This document shows positions 14,603 to 22,765 of a DNA stretch of 33,391 nucleotides, piece after piece; the first letter of the stretch is position 1, and the number at the start of each line of letters is the position of its first letter. The translations under genes were made by a program, and so were the position numbers. The notes under the pieces were generated by a model. It saw only the letters and a program-made list of their open reading frames with translations, made no database searches and was not told where the DNA came from. The stretch is from T3SED10-47 sp046483725. Lineage in GTDB: Bacteria > Bipolaricaulota > Bipolaricaulia > Bipolaricaulales > Bipolaricaulaceae. The stretch lies in assembly GCA_046483725.1 (NCBI GenBank), contig JAWOCQ010000023.1, positions 1 to 33,391 of the forward strand. The letters run 5' to 3'.

Positions 14603-17290
14603 TTACTCCAAATCCTTGTGGGCCAGGACAACCCCTTCTTCCGAATGGTGCTCTATGTGGAAGCCTGTGCTGCGGAAGATGGCCAGCATTCGACGGTTGT
14701 CCGGCGTGGTCTCAGCGGTCACACGGGACACCCCCCACCCGGCGGCGATCTCCAGGCAGTAGCCCGTGAGCTGGTTTCCTATACCCTCTCCCTGCCAAGG
14801 GTCGGCCACAAATACCGCGTACTCTGCTGTGCGGGGATCCGGACCCGCCACCAGCCTCCCAACACCGGCCATCTTGCGTTCCCCGTCCTCCTCCAGTTCG
14901 GCCACGATGGCCATTTCGCGATCGTAGTCGATGAAGCAGTACCGGGTGGCCATCTCATGGGTGCTTTCCTTGAAGATGTACTGAAACCGGAAACGGATTG
15001 ACTCCCGTGACGAAACACGCAGCATCTCGTGCCATAGCGGCTCGTCCTCGGGGCGGATCGGGCGCAGGATCAGCGGTGCTCCGTCCTTCATACTGGCCTT
15101 CCGGACGTACTCGTCCGGATAAGGGCGGATGGCCAGGTGTTCGTATGGCTTAAGCTCTCGGTGAAGTCGCTCCGGGTCCAGGATCACCCGTGCGTCCAAG
15201 GCGACGGCCTCTTGCGGGGTGACCAGCAAGGGATTGATGTCTAGCTCGGATATCTCAGGGTGTTCGGCTACGAGATAGGAAAAGCGCATTATGACCTCGA
15301 GCAATTGGCCCAAGTCCACCGCAGGGCGGCCGCGGTAACCCTGGAGCAAGGGCCAGGCATGCAGGGACTCCAGCAGTCTCCTGGCCAGCCGTTCGTTGAG
15401 CGGAGGCAGTCCGAGGGCCCGGTCACGGAACACCTCGGCGGCTATCCCCCCTGTGCCCACCATGATCACTGCACCGAAGGCGGGATCTTGCCTGGCTCCC
15501 AGGATGAGTTCGAAGCCGTGTTTTGCATCCACCATTCGCTGCACGGTGACCCCGAGGATCTCGGCCTGCGGCTGGTGCTCCTGAGCCGCCTTCACTATTC
15601 GCTCATAGGCCCGCCGGACCTCGTCGGCACTATGGATATCCAACACTACCCCACCCACGTCGGTCTTGTGGGTGATCTCGGGCGAGAGAACCTTGAGAAC
15701 AACCGGATAGCCGATCTTCTCGGCGGAGGACACGGCTTCGTCTGGATTGCGAGCTTCGTGCACCTCGGTGGTGGGGATACCGTAAGCGCTGAGGAGCTCC
15801 TTAGATGAGTGCTCAGAGAGTGTGTTGTTGGTCTCGGAGTTCAGGTTGGCGAATTTCTCCTTTATCTCCTGCTGGGCTATGGAGACGCGGACCGGGATCT
15901 CCCGGGGTGTTTCGTAGAGGATTTCCAGATTGCGAGCATAGTGGACTAGGTGCATGAAGGCCCGCACTGCCTGCTCAGGTGTTGTGTAGGCCGGGATCCC
16001 GTGGCTGGTTAGTGTTTGCAGTCCCTTCTGCACGCTGCCGCCGCCCATCCAGGCGGCCAGGATGGGCTTGCGGGTGCGCTCGGCGAGTTTGCCCAGGGCC
16101 TCGGCGGTGGCCGTGGGATCGGTCATGGCTTGCGGGGTTAGGATGACTAGGGCGGCGTCTACCTCTCCGTCGGTGAGTACGAGTTCTGTCGCCTGGAGAA
16201 AGCGGTCCGGGCCGGCGTCACCCAACACATCCACCGGATTGCCCCGGGACCAAAACGGGGGAAGCAAATCATCAAGCCCTTTCAGTGTGTTGTCTAACAG
16301 CTCGGCTAGAACGCCTTCGCGGGCGAGCAAAGCGTCGGTGGCCATCACCCCCGGCCCGCCGGCATTGGTCACGATGGCCAGGCGGGGGGCCACCGGTGCC
16401 CGAGCTCGCGCGATTAGCTCCGCGCAGTCAAAGACATCGTCGATTTCGGTGACGCGTACGATGCCGGCCCGCTGGAAAGCGGCGTCGTACACGTCGTCCT
16501 CCCCGGCCAGGGCGCCCGTGTGGGAGGTAGCAGCCTGGGCGGACTCCGCGAAGCGACCTGATTTGTAAGCTACGATTGGTTTTTCACGGGCGAAAGCCCG
16601 AGCGGCGGACATGAACTCGCGGGGTTCGGTAATCGACTCTGTATACAGAATGATGGACTGGGTGTGAGGGTCTTCGCCAAAGTAGTCGATTAGATCGCCG
16701 AAATCTACATCCAGCATATTCCCAATGGAAACGAAGAAGGAAAATCCGATGTTACGCTCAAGTGCCCAGTCCAGCACTGACGTACACAGGGCCCCGGACT
16801 GGGAGATGAACGCCACGTGGCCGGGTTGGGGCATGGCCCCGGCAAAGCTGGCGTTGAGCCGGAGAGAAGGTACGATGATTCCCAGGCAATTAGGACCTAC
16901 GATACGTGTTCCAGGGAAGTCAGCAGCTTCAGCCTTCACCTTCTCTTCTAGCGCACGTCCTTCATCTCCGGCCTCCTTGAACCCCGCGGAGTTGATGATA
17001 ATACCCTTGGTACCGGCGCTCCCACACTCCCCTACCAGGCCGGGCACGCTATTGGCCGGTGTGCAGATTACAGCCAGATCCGGAGTGCGCGGCAGGCTCG
17101 CCATGTCGGGATAGGCGTGGATTCCCTGCACCGACTCCCGCTTGGGGTTCACCGGGTACACCACGCCGGAGTATCCCGAGCCCATGAGGTTGCGGAACAC
17201 GGTGTACCCGACGCTTGCCGGGTTGTCGCTGGCTCCGACCACCGCTACACGTTCGGGCTTGAAGATGCTGTCTAGGTTGCGGATGCTCAC
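14603..17290 (-). CDS. ADP-forming acyl-CoA synthetase / GNAT acetyltransferase (Pat/PatZ type)
   Basis: An 895-residue protein with, in order, a CoA-binding Rossmann domain (PERVAVVGASDNPASVG, about 12-28), a succinyl-CoA-ligase-like domain with FISQSGALC (about 161-169), SHTGALAG with His at 257, an ATP-grasp domain (about 480-700: KELLSAYGIPTTE, YPVVLKVLSPEITHKTDVGG), and a GNAT domain (about 735-895: LILRPIRPEDEPLW, AVFVADPWQGEGIG). This is the layout of E. coli PatZ, which acetylates Acs and other proteins. Enterobacterial Pat proteins have lost the synthetase His; here it is kept, so it may also make acetyl-CoA or acetate with ADP/ATP. Start is GTG with AAGGAGGG upstream. It faces acs across the degenerate paralogue. 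Confidence 0.9.
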   Translation of the reverse strand: MSIRNLDSIFKPERVAVVGASDNPASVGYTVFRNLMGSGYSGVVYPVNPKRESVQGIHAYPDMASLPRTPDLAVICTPANSVPGLVGECGSAGTKGIIINSAGFKEAGDEGRALEEKVKAEAADFPGTRIVGPNCLGIIVPSLRLNASFAGAMPQPGHVAFISQSGALCTSVLDWALERNIGFSFFVSIGNMLDVDFGDLIDYFGEDPHTQSIILYTESITEPREFMSAARAFAREKPIVAYKSGRFAESAQAATSHTGALAGEDDVYDAAFQRAGIVRVTEIDDVFDCAELIARARAPVAPRLAIVTNAGGPGVMATDALLAREGVLAELLDNTLKGLDDLLPPFWSRGNPVDVLGDAGPDRFLQATELVLTDGEVDAALVILTPQAMTDPTATAEALGKLAERTRKPILAAWMGGGSVQKGLQTLTSHGIPAYTTPEQAVRAFMHLVHYARNLEILYETPREIPVRVSIAQQEIKEKFANLNSETNNTLSEHSSKELLSAYGIPTTEVHEARNPDEAVSSAEKIGYPVVLKVLSPEITHKTDVGGVVLDIHSADEVRRAYERIVKAAQEHQPQAEILGVTVQRMVDAKHGFELILGARQDPAFGAVIMVGTGGIAAEVFRDRALGLPPLNERLARRLLESLHAWPLLQGYRGRPAVDLGQLLEVIMRFSYLVAEHPEISELDINPLLVTPQEAVALDARVILDPERLHRELKPYEHLAIRPYPDEYVRKASMKDGAPLILRPIRPEDEPLWHEMLRVSSRESIRFRFQYIFKESTHEMATRYCFIDYDREMAIVAELEEDGERKMAGVGRLVAGPDPRTAEYAVFVADPWQGEGIGNQLTGYCLEIAAGWGVSRVTAETTPDNRRMLAIFRSTGFHIEHHSEEGVVLAHKDLE

Positions 17291-17367
17291 TTGCTCCCTC
17301 CTTGCCGCCGCTTCGCTGCCCAGTGTGTCGTCGGTGTTCCCAATGCTAGCCGTTTTCGCTCGGGAAG

Positions 17368-17397
17368 TTGACAGCCTCACCAACCAGCGGGTAGTAT
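17368..17397 (+). promoter_or_regulatory. Promoter of rpsI-rpmE-DUF1385
   Basis: A perfect TTGACA (17368-17373) is followed after 18 bases by TAGTAT (17392-17397), placing transcription start about 30 bases before the rpsI GTG. It fits a sigma-70 type promoter. Confidence 0.55.
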
Positions 17398-17433
17398 ATC
17401 ACTCTAATTCCGTCTCGGAAACAAGGATCGGAG

Positions 17434-17892
17434 GTGACTACCCTGTTGGATCCCGTAGCGACGCAGGAGCAACGGCTGCCCAAGAAGGTGGGTGATGCCT
17501 ATCACGGGGTGGGGCGACGAAAGGAGGCCGTGGCACGCGTGTACATAAGCGAGGGCAGCGGCCGGGCGGCCATTAACGGTCGGCCGGCGGTGGAGTACTT
17601 CGCGGCCTTCCAGGACGCGCCGGAGTACCTAAACCGCCACCTTCTTACGCCCTTTTACATCACCGGGACTGTAGGACGGTATGATGTGCGTGCCCGGGTG
17701 AGAGGAGGCGGCCCTACCGGCCAGCTGGAAGCGGTGAGGCTAGGGATCGCCCGCGCCCTGGTTGGGGTCGCGCCGGAGTTCAAGAAGACACTGAAGGACG
17801 CTGGCCTGCTCACACGGGATGCTCGGGTGGTGGAGCGGAAGAAGTATGGACGCCGGAAGGCGCGGAAGAAGGAGCAGTACTCCAAGCGGTGA
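17434..17892 (+). CDS. rpsI: 30S ribosomal protein S9
   Basis: A 152-residue S9. The core begins at GVGRRKEAVARVYI (about residue 26) and ends with the basic tail KYGRRKARKKEQYSKR, whose last Lys-Arg reaches the P-site tRNA. There is an N-terminal extension of about 20 residues compared with typical S9. The GTG start is preceded by AAGGA; no ATG is available. Unusually rplM (L13), its normal upstream partner, is absent: rpsI has its own promoter here and is followed at 7 bases by rpmE. Confidence 0.97.
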   Translation: MTTLLDPVATQEQRLPKKVGDAYHGVGRRKEAVARVYISEGSGRAAINGRPAVEYFAAFQDAPEYLNRHLLTPFYITGTVGRYDVRARVRGGGPTGQLEAVRLGIARALVGVAPEFKKTLKDAGLLTRDARVVERKKYGRRKARKKEQYSKR

Positions 17893-17899
17893 GGACAAA

Positions 17900-18124
17900 A
17901 TGAAAAAGGATATACATCCCACGCTTCACCGGACGGTGGTCCACTGCAGCTGTGGGGCGGAGGTTGAAACTCTGTCAACGAAGAAGGAATTGCGGGTGGA
18001 TGTTTGCTCGAAATGTCACCCCTTCTTCACCGGGGAATCCCGGCTCGTGGACACCGAAGGCAGGATCGAGCGGTTCCAACGCAAGTACGGTAAGGATTGG
18101 TACGAAGACCGCGGGAAGAAGTAA
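17900..18124 (+). CDS. rpmE: 50S ribosomal protein L31 (zinc-binding form)
   Basis: A 74-residue L31 starting MKKDIHP, with Cys at 16, 18, 36 and 39, the zinc-binding (C+) form rather than the zinc-free paralogue. FFTGESRLVDTEGRIERF is the conserved C-terminal block. The ATG has GAGG six bases upstream and lies 7 bases after the rpsI stop. It is followed after 3 bases by the DUF1385 gene, a neighbour found beside rpmE in many bacteria. Confidence 0.97.
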   Translation: MKKDIHPTLHRTVVHCSCGAEVETLSTKKELRVDVCSKCHPFFTGESRLVDTEGRIERFQRKYGKDWYEDRGKK

Positions 18125-18127
18125 TCC

Positions 18128-18997
18128 ATGCCCATCGGAGGCCAGGCGGTCATCGAGGGAGTGATGATGCAAAACGGCCGTCGTGTGGCGGTGGCCGTTC
18201 GCACTCCCGGAGGGGAGATTGCGCTCCGTGATTTGGAGCGTACACGCCGTTTTCCTAAGGTCTCCAAGATCCCCTTCATCCGGGGGCCGTTAAGGCTTTA
18301 CGACATCCTTTCGTTAGGAATTCGAGCTTTAAACCTGTCTGTGGAGCTGGCCACGGAAGAGGAAGAGGAACTGGGCAAGTGGTCCAAGGCAGTGGTGACT
18401 GTCGGCGCACTGGCTTTGGCCTTGGGTGCGTTTGTAGTGCTACCCAACTTCCTTGCTACGTTTACGCAGATCCCTCAGCGGGTCCTGTTCAACCTGGCGG
18501 AGGGAGGTATTCGCGTGACTGTGTTGCTCGTTTACATGTTCGCTATCTCGCGCCAGAGGGACATTCGGCGGGTGTTTCAATATCACGGTGCCGAGCACAA
18601 GGCAGTGCACGCCTACGAGGCGGGCCACGGTTCTTCCGCCTCCGCCGCCCGCAGCCACAGTCCTGTCCATCCTCGATGCGGAACGGCTTTTTTGCTCATG
18701 TTTGTGTTGGTGGCGGTGTTGGTGTTTTCGGTGCTCCCCGCCGAGCCGCTGTGGCTGCGGCTGCTGGGCAGGCTAGCCCTGCTTCCCGTGGTGGCGGGGT
18801 TTACGTATGAGGTACTGCTCCTCGGCGGCCGGCATCCTCGGGCGCTGTGGCTGCGCCCCTTGCTTATGCCTGGACTCTTGCTCCAACGCCTGCTGACCAC
18901 GCGGGAGCCCACGGACGACCAGCTCGAGGTGGCCGTGGCTGCCCTGCGTCACGTAACCGAGGACGCGGCGCCCGCCAGTCTCTCCACCACCCCGTAG
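18128..18997 (+). CDS. DUF1385 (YqhQ-like) membrane protein
   Basis: A 289-residue integral membrane protein. It opens with GGQAVIEGVMMQNG, then has FIRGPLRLYD, membrane segments at about 88-110, 124-142, 190-210 and 215-238, and the family signatures FQYHGAEHKAVHAYE and HPRCGTAFLL. The C-terminal LLLQRLLTTREPTDDQLEVA is also characteristic. Function is unknown in the family; the conserved His, Glu and Cys suggest metal binding. The gene's 3' end overlaps the convergent PHP gene by 49 bases. Confidence 0.92.
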   Translation: MPIGGQAVIEGVMMQNGRRVAVAVRTPGGEIALRDLERTRRFPKVSKIPFIRGPLRLYDILSLGIRALNLSVELATEEEEELGKWSKAVVTVGALALALGAFVVLPNFLATFTQIPQRVLFNLAEGGIRVTVLLVYMFAISRQRDIRRVFQYHGAEHKAVHAYEAGHGSSASAARSHSPVHPRCGTAFLLMFVLVAVLVFSVLPAEPLWLRLLGRLALLPVVAGFTYEVLLLGGRHPRALWLRPLLMPGLLLQRLLTTREPTDDQLEVAVAALRHVTEDAAPASLSTTP

Positions 18998-19803
18998 GGA
19001 ACGCGTACGCTGCCCAAGCTGTCGTTGACCGAATCGGGACCGTGGTCGTCGGAACCTCCTGTGGGGATCAGTCCCAAAGCTTCGGCAAAGGCAGCCAGTT
19101 CAGCTGAAGAGATATACAGGGGGGCCCGGCCGGTTTCGTAAGGATAGTACACCTCCAGACCGTCCATCCCCATGTCTTGGAGTTCCGCAAGGCTGGCTTG
19201 CCAGTCCTCAATGGGCAGGAACGCTGGATGGGCAAGCGCCGCTACGCCGCCGGCCGCGCGAACGGCGCTCACCACCTCGGGGAAGCCGGGTCGGGGTAAA
19301 GGCACGTAGCATGGTGCCCCCCGGGAGAGGAAGCGCTGAAAAGCCTCCTCGTTGCTCCGGGCGGCCCCGGCCTCCACTAGGGCCGCGGCCAAGTGGGGAC
19401 GCCCTACCGAGCCGTCGGTGAGGTGGGCTACGGACTCGTAGTCAAGCCGGAGGCCCAGCGATAGGTTGCATAGGGAGATCATCTCCTTCATGCGCTCTAT
19501 GCGCGCCTGAGCGATGTGATCGATGAGCTCCCGCAATTTGGGGGAGAAGGGGTCCACAAAGTAAGCTAGTACCTCTCCGCGATGTCCGAGTATGTCGGCC
19601 TTGATCTCCACTCCGGTTATTACCTCCGCCCCCTCCAGCACTTGGATGGGGGTGGTGAGTTCGGGCCCTATGGTATCGTGATCAGTGATTGCTACACAGT
19701 CGTACCCTGCGGAGTGAGCACGGCGCACGGCCTCCTTAAGGTATAATGTGCCATCGGACCACCTAGTGTGAAGGTGTAGGTCGGCGTAACGTTCAGCGGG
19801 CAT
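18949..19803 (-). CDS. PHP-domain phosphoesterase (RNase AM/YciV-like)
   Basis: A 284-residue PHP protein. Metal-binding motifs are in order: ADLHLHTRWSDG (about 7-18), ITDHDTI (about 39-45), GVEIKA, LAHPAF (about 194-199) and GGSDDHG near the C-terminus. This is the YciV/TrpH subgroup; E. coli YciV (RNase AM) is a 5'-3' exonuclease acting on rRNA 5' ends and 3',5'-nucleotide bisphosphates. The inserted helical stretch between about 90 and 150 is typical. No strong ribosome binding site precedes the ATG; 46 bases separate it from nusB, so it is probably the last gene of the efp-nusB operon. Confidence 0.88.
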   Translation of the reverse strand: MPAERYADLHLHTRWSDGTLYLKEAVRRAHSAGYDCVAITDHDTIGPELTTPIQVLEGAEVITGVEIKADILGHRGEVLAYFVDPFSPKLRELIDHIAQARIERMKEMISLCNLSLGLRLDYESVAHLTDGSVGRPHLAAALVEAGAARSNEEAFQRFLSRGAPCYVPLPRPGFPEVVSAVRAAGGVAALAHPAFLPIEDWQASLAELQDMGMDGLEVYYPYETGRAPLYISSAELAAFAEALGLIPTGGSDDHGPDSVNDSLGSVRVPYGVVERLAGAASSVT

Positions 19804-19849
19804 GGAGCAAGTCTAGTGCAGCTGGAAGCGGTCTACCAGGGAGTTGGTC

Positions 19850-20251
19850 TCAGTGAGTGGGATCGCCGGAGGCCTCTCGCCGCACGCGGTCCAAAATTCC
19901 ATTGATGAAGGCAGGTGCTTTCTCGGTGCCATAACTCTTGGCCAGCTCCACCGCTTCGTCCATCACAACCTCGGCAGGGGTGTCGGTGTGCAGGAGTTCG
20001 TAGAGCGCCAGGCGGAGCAGGTTTAGATCGATCAAGCTCAGGCGGTCAACGCCCCAGCCGACAGCCCTGCAGTCGATGACCTTGTCCAATTCTTCCCGCC
20101 GGTCCAGTACTCCTGTCAGCAAATCCGCTGCCAGCCGGGCCTCAGCGGGGGACATATCCTCCTCATCGGTCAGTAGCTCAGCGGTCGGCGCTGGCTGGTA
20201 CTCGCAACGGTATAGAGTACGCAGCGCTGCCTCGCGGGCCCGCCGTCTCAC
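19850..20251 (-). CDS. nusB: Transcription antitermination protein NusB
   Basis: A 133-residue NusB, an all-helical RNA-binding protein which with NusE (S10) binds boxA RNA for rRNA antitermination. RRRAREAALRTLYRCEY begins the first helix, and the C-terminal blocks DRLSLIDLNLLRLALYELL, DEAVELAKSYGTEKAPAFING and LDRVRRE are diagnostic. The GTG at 20251 lies 7 bases after the amaP stop; the longer open frame reads into amaP and is discarded. Gene order after amaP/asp23 is as in Bacillota. Confidence 0.95.
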   Translation of the reverse strand: MRRRAREAALRTLYRCEYQPAPTAELLTDEEDMSPAEARLAADLLTGVLDRREELDKVIDCRAVGWGVDRLSLIDLNLLRLALYELLHTDTPAEVVMDEAVELAKSYGTEKAPAFINGILDRVRREASGDPTH

Positions 20252-20258
20252 GAGCGTC

Positions 20259-20792
20259 TCACTCCCGAGGCTCGGACGGCGGAGCCGCTGGCTGTGAGCT
20301 GGCCGTGCCCCGGATCGCCAGGTTGACCTCGTGCACCGGGATACCTGTCTTGCTCTGGATCTCTCTGCTAAGGAGCTCCTGGATCCTGTCAGCAAGGCTA
20401 GGGGCTTCCTCCTCGGGCGGCAGGCGCAGGACTACCTTTATGTACACGCCGTCGGCGCCCGGCCGGAGTCCAACGCGGAACCCGCTTAGGCCGAGGTCGC
20501 GTGTAAGGAGGACGGTTGCCAGCTCCCGGATCGCTCGCGGCGCGATGATGATCTCGCCCTTGGGACCGGGCCTGCGCACTGCGCGCCGGGAAGCAGCGTG
20601 TTCGGCGACACACCTGATTGCCAGTGCCGCTGCTCCCAAAAAGGAAGCCGCTAGCACGCCCAACACCGTCCGTCCCCACCACGTGGTGAACCCCGGGAGC
20701 CAGCCTTCTGGCACGCCGGCCACAGCCACCCACGCTGCTAGGCCTGCGGCGCCCGCCAACACGATCAACGCTACCGCCCCGATGAATATCAA
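20259..20792 (-). CDS. amaP: AmaP-like membrane anchor for Asp23
   Basis: A 177-residue protein with two N-terminal membrane segments (about 2-26 and 41-61) and a soluble domain containing GEIIIAPRAIRELA and LADRIQELLSREIQSKTGI, a distant Asp23-like fold. AmaP anchors Asp23 at the membrane in staphylococci during envelope stress. The start is TTG, read because GAGGAGG lies six bases upstream; it begins one base after the stop of the preceding asp23 gene. Pro- and Ser-rich C-terminal tail. Confidence 0.8.
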   Translation of the reverse strand: MIFIGAVALIVLAGAAGLAAWVAVAGVPEGWLPGFTTWWGRTVLGVLAASFLGAAALAIRCVAEHAASRRAVRRPGPKGEIIIAPRAIRELATVLLTRDLGLSGFRVGLRPGADGVYIKVVLRLPPEEEAPSLADRIQELLSREIQSKTGIPVHEVNLAIRGTASSQPAAPPSEPRE

Positions 20793-20793
20793 C

Positions 20794-21198
20794 TCAGACC
20801 TCCTCGGTTTGCTCGCCCTCTTCAGGGAACAGAAGGCGAGTCACCTCTACATCGACCGAGCGCACCTGGAGTCCCGTCATGCGCTCGATCTCTGCCTTGA
20901 CCCTTTCTTGCAGCTCCTGAGCGACGGTGCTCACCTGATAGCCGTACACGATGCCCACCTTGATAGCCACCTTTACTTCGCCGCCATCTATAGCTGTTTC
21001 CACCTGTCGTTTCGCCGCTTCTCCCTTGCGCTTGCGAAGCTGCCCCCCGCGGGGTGTAGTAACGCCTTCCACCTCGGCAGCGGCCAGGCCGGCGATAGTG
21101 GCAATGACATCCCTGGAAATGCTGATGGCACCGCTGCCCGACGCTACTTCTTGGGTGAACTCCTCCTCTGTCTCCGGGTGTTCCTTTCGCTCAGCCAT
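20794..21198 (-). CDS. Asp23/Gls24 family protein (second copy)
   Basis: A 134-residue Asp23/Gls24 (DUF322) protein. Core motifs: AISISRDVIATIAGLAAAEV, EGVTTPRGGQL, VKVAIKVGIVYGYQV and the helix LQERVKAEIERMTGL followed by VDVEVTRLLF. Asp23 proteins form membrane-associated assemblies linked to cell-envelope stress. Start chosen at the ATG with GGAGG upstream; it overlaps the first asp23 gene by 8 bases. The adjacent amaP anchor makes a functional unit. Confidence 0.9.
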   Translation of the reverse strand: MAERKEHPETEEEFTQEVASGSGAISISRDVIATIAGLAAAEVEGVTTPRGGQLRKRKGEAAKRQVETAIDGGEVKVAIKVGIVYGYQVSTVAQELQERVKAEIERMTGLQVRSVDVEVTRLLFPEEGEQTEEV

Positions 21199-21580
21199 CG
21201 CTTTCCTCCTCTCCATCCAATACCAGCTCTTCTTCCGGGGAGATCACGCGCTTGACAAACACGTTGAGCTGGCCCACGCGTGCGCTGGCCAGTTGCTCCA
21301 GGTCCTCGCGCACCGCTTGTTGCACAGCCTGGGCCACCTCGTGAACGGGGTAGCCCAGGATGACGGCAATACGCAGCTCTACGTTGACCATGTCCCCCTG
21401 GGTCTCCAGGTGCACGCTTTCCTCACCGCCGCCGAAGATGCCGATGACCCCCCCTCCTCCGCGAAGAGGGCGCACCCCTTCTACCTTGTCCAGGGCCTTG
21501 CCCACGGTTGCGGCGAGGACATCGCTGTCCACTGAAACGGTTCCCAGAGCCAGCTCCATCACCACATGCTGTTCTGCCAT
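21191..21580 (-). CDS. Asp23/Gls24 family protein (first copy)
   Basis: A 129-residue Asp23-family protein: LGTVSVDSDVLAATVGKAL, VEGVRPLRGGGG, then VNVELRIAVILGYPVHEVA and VQQAVREDLEQLASARVG. Compared with the other copy it has a glycine-rich loop (GGGGVIGIFGGGEE) and an acidic tail. ATG with AAGGAGG upstream, where the TAA of efp is part of the spacing. Two different Asp23 proteins in tandem may form a mixed assembly. Confidence 0.9.
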   Translation of the reverse strand: MAEQHVVMELALGTVSVDSDVLAATVGKALDKVEGVRPLRGGGGVIGIFGGGEESVHLETQGDMVNVELRIAVILGYPVHEVAQAVQQAVREDLEQLASARVGQLNVFVKRVISPEEELVLDGEEESDG

Positions 21581-21589
21581 GCTGCCTCC

Positions 21590-22153
21590 TTAGTTCACCC
21601 TCTCTACATATGCCCCGGTGCGAGTATCCACCTTGATCCGGTCCCCCACCCGGACGAACAAGGGGACCTTGACCACCGCCCCCGTTTCCAGTTTAGCGTG
21701 TTTCTCCCCGCCGGTGGCCGTGTCCCCCTTGACGCCCGGTGGAGCATCCACAACCTCTAGGGTCATGAAGCTGGGGGTGTGGACCTGCAGCATCTTCCCC
21801 TCGTAAAACAGCCCTTGTACGTCCATGCCCTCCAATAGGAAGTCCTTGAACTCGGCCAGTAGGTCCGGGGGCACGCGGTACTCCTCAAAGGTGGACTTGT
21901 CCATGAACACGTACGCGCTGCCGTCGTTATACAGATATTGCATGAGTCGCGTCTCCATAAACGCGGGCTCAAGATGGTCCGAATCACGCAGGGTCTCGAC
22001 GATGGTACGACCGCTGGGGAGGTGCCGTAGCTTCGCCCGCACGAATGCACTCCCCCGCGCTCGCTTCACGTGCTCGAATGACACCACCTCATAGAGCTGT
22101 CCATTATACACCAAGGTCATACCCCTTGCGATCTCGCCGATAGAAATCGCCAC
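21590..22153 (-). CDS. efp: Translation elongation factor P
   Basis: A 187-residue EF-P, which relieves ribosome stalling at polyproline. All three beta-barrel domains are present: N-terminal GEIARGMTLVYNGQLYEVVSF, middle MQYLYNDGSAYVFMD, and C-terminal LETGAVVKVPLFV and GDRIKVDTRTGAYV. The tip loop reads HVKRARGSAFVRAKL: the usual PGKG is replaced by RARG, with Arg33 at the modified Lys/Arg position. The GTG at 22153 has GGAGG upstream; the frame upstream to 22252 is not used. Confidence 0.96.
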   Translation of the reverse strand: MAISIGEIARGMTLVYNGQLYEVVSFEHVKRARGSAFVRAKLRHLPSGRTIVETLRDSDHLEPAFMETRLMQYLYNDGSAYVFMDKSTFEEYRVPPDLLAEFKDFLLEGMDVQGLFYEGKMLQVHTPSFMTLEVVDAPPGVKGDTATGGEKHAKLETGAVVKVPLFVRVGDRIKVDTRTGAYVERVN

Positions 22154-22199
22154 AAGCACCCTCCTCTGCAATGCGCTCTTTGCTTCTTCCCTACAGCAT

Positions 22200-22229
22200 T
22201 GTATAACATCTGCCACGGTCTGCCGACAA
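22200..22229 (-). promoter_or_regulatory. Probable promoter of the efp operon
   Basis: On the minus strand TTGTCG (22224-22229) and TATACA (22200-22205) are 18 bases apart, about 47 bases before the efp GTG. This would drive efp, both asp23 genes, amaP, nusB and the PHP gene. Confidence 0.45.
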
Positions 22230-22236
22230 GCAGGGA

Positions 22237-22692
22237 TTAACCTGCGCGGCACCTACGGTTGGACGCCCTATCCAAAAGGACGTGCAGTACGTGTGGGACG
22301 TAAAGGCCAACTGACAGTGCTGGAAGGTAGGCACCGAGAGGGGGGACTTCATAGGGGAAGCCCCAAGTGAGCGTGAGCGCAAACCAGCCGGCCGCCGCCC
22401 ATCCGAGGAGGTATCCTACGCGGGTCAGCGGGCCCCAGAGCAATGAGTGGGAAAGACCTCGGTGGCGAAACAGGTGAGCATAAGGCGCCCAGATGGCGCG
22501 AAGGGGGCCCCATCTTCTGCTGGGGCTTGCCCGTCGCAGATCCAGGTCCGGAGATAGCAGGATACTGCCTGCGGTGTAAGATAGAGAGAACACAAGCAGG
22601 TGATGATGCGTGATGCCTAAGCACACGCCGGCGCCAAGCCAAAGCGGCAGCGTCCCCAGTTCCAGGGCCAAATGTGAGCGTCCCGCAGCCAC
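22237..22692 (-). CDS. DUF2227 family predicted metal-binding membrane protein
   Basis: A 151-residue protein with several hydrophobic segments and clustered His: THHH near residue 28, SPDLDLR near 48, RWGPLRAIWAPY, then HRGLSHSLLWGPLTR. The SPDLD and HRGLSHS motifs are those of DUF2227/YdjM-like proteins, related to membrane-bound metal-dependent hydrolases. Substrate unknown. The GTG start has only a weak ribosome binding site. A short stem (GCAGG/CCTGC) overlaps its stop and may end transcription before the efp promoter. Confidence 0.75.
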   Translation of the reverse strand: MAAGRSHLALELGTLPLWLGAGVCLGITHHHLLVFSLSYTAGSILLSPDLDLRRASPSRRWGPLRAIWAPYAHLFRHRGLSHSLLWGPLTRVGYLLGWAAAGWFALTLTWGFPYEVPPLGAYLPALSVGLYVPHVLHVLLDRASNRRCRAG

Positions 22693-22729
22693 GAATCACT
22701 CTAGCCTGAGAGGGGAGAGAGAGCAACCC

Positions 22730-22758
22730 TTGACCGGGCCGGGGGCAGCGGCTACAAT
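22730..22758 (+). promoter_or_regulatory. groESL sigma-70 type promoter
   Basis: TTGACC (22730-22735) and TACAAT (22753-22758) are separated by exactly 17 bases, predicting transcription start near 22765, immediately before the CIRCE-like operator. Confidence 0.75.
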
Positions 22759-22765
22759 CCGTTCG

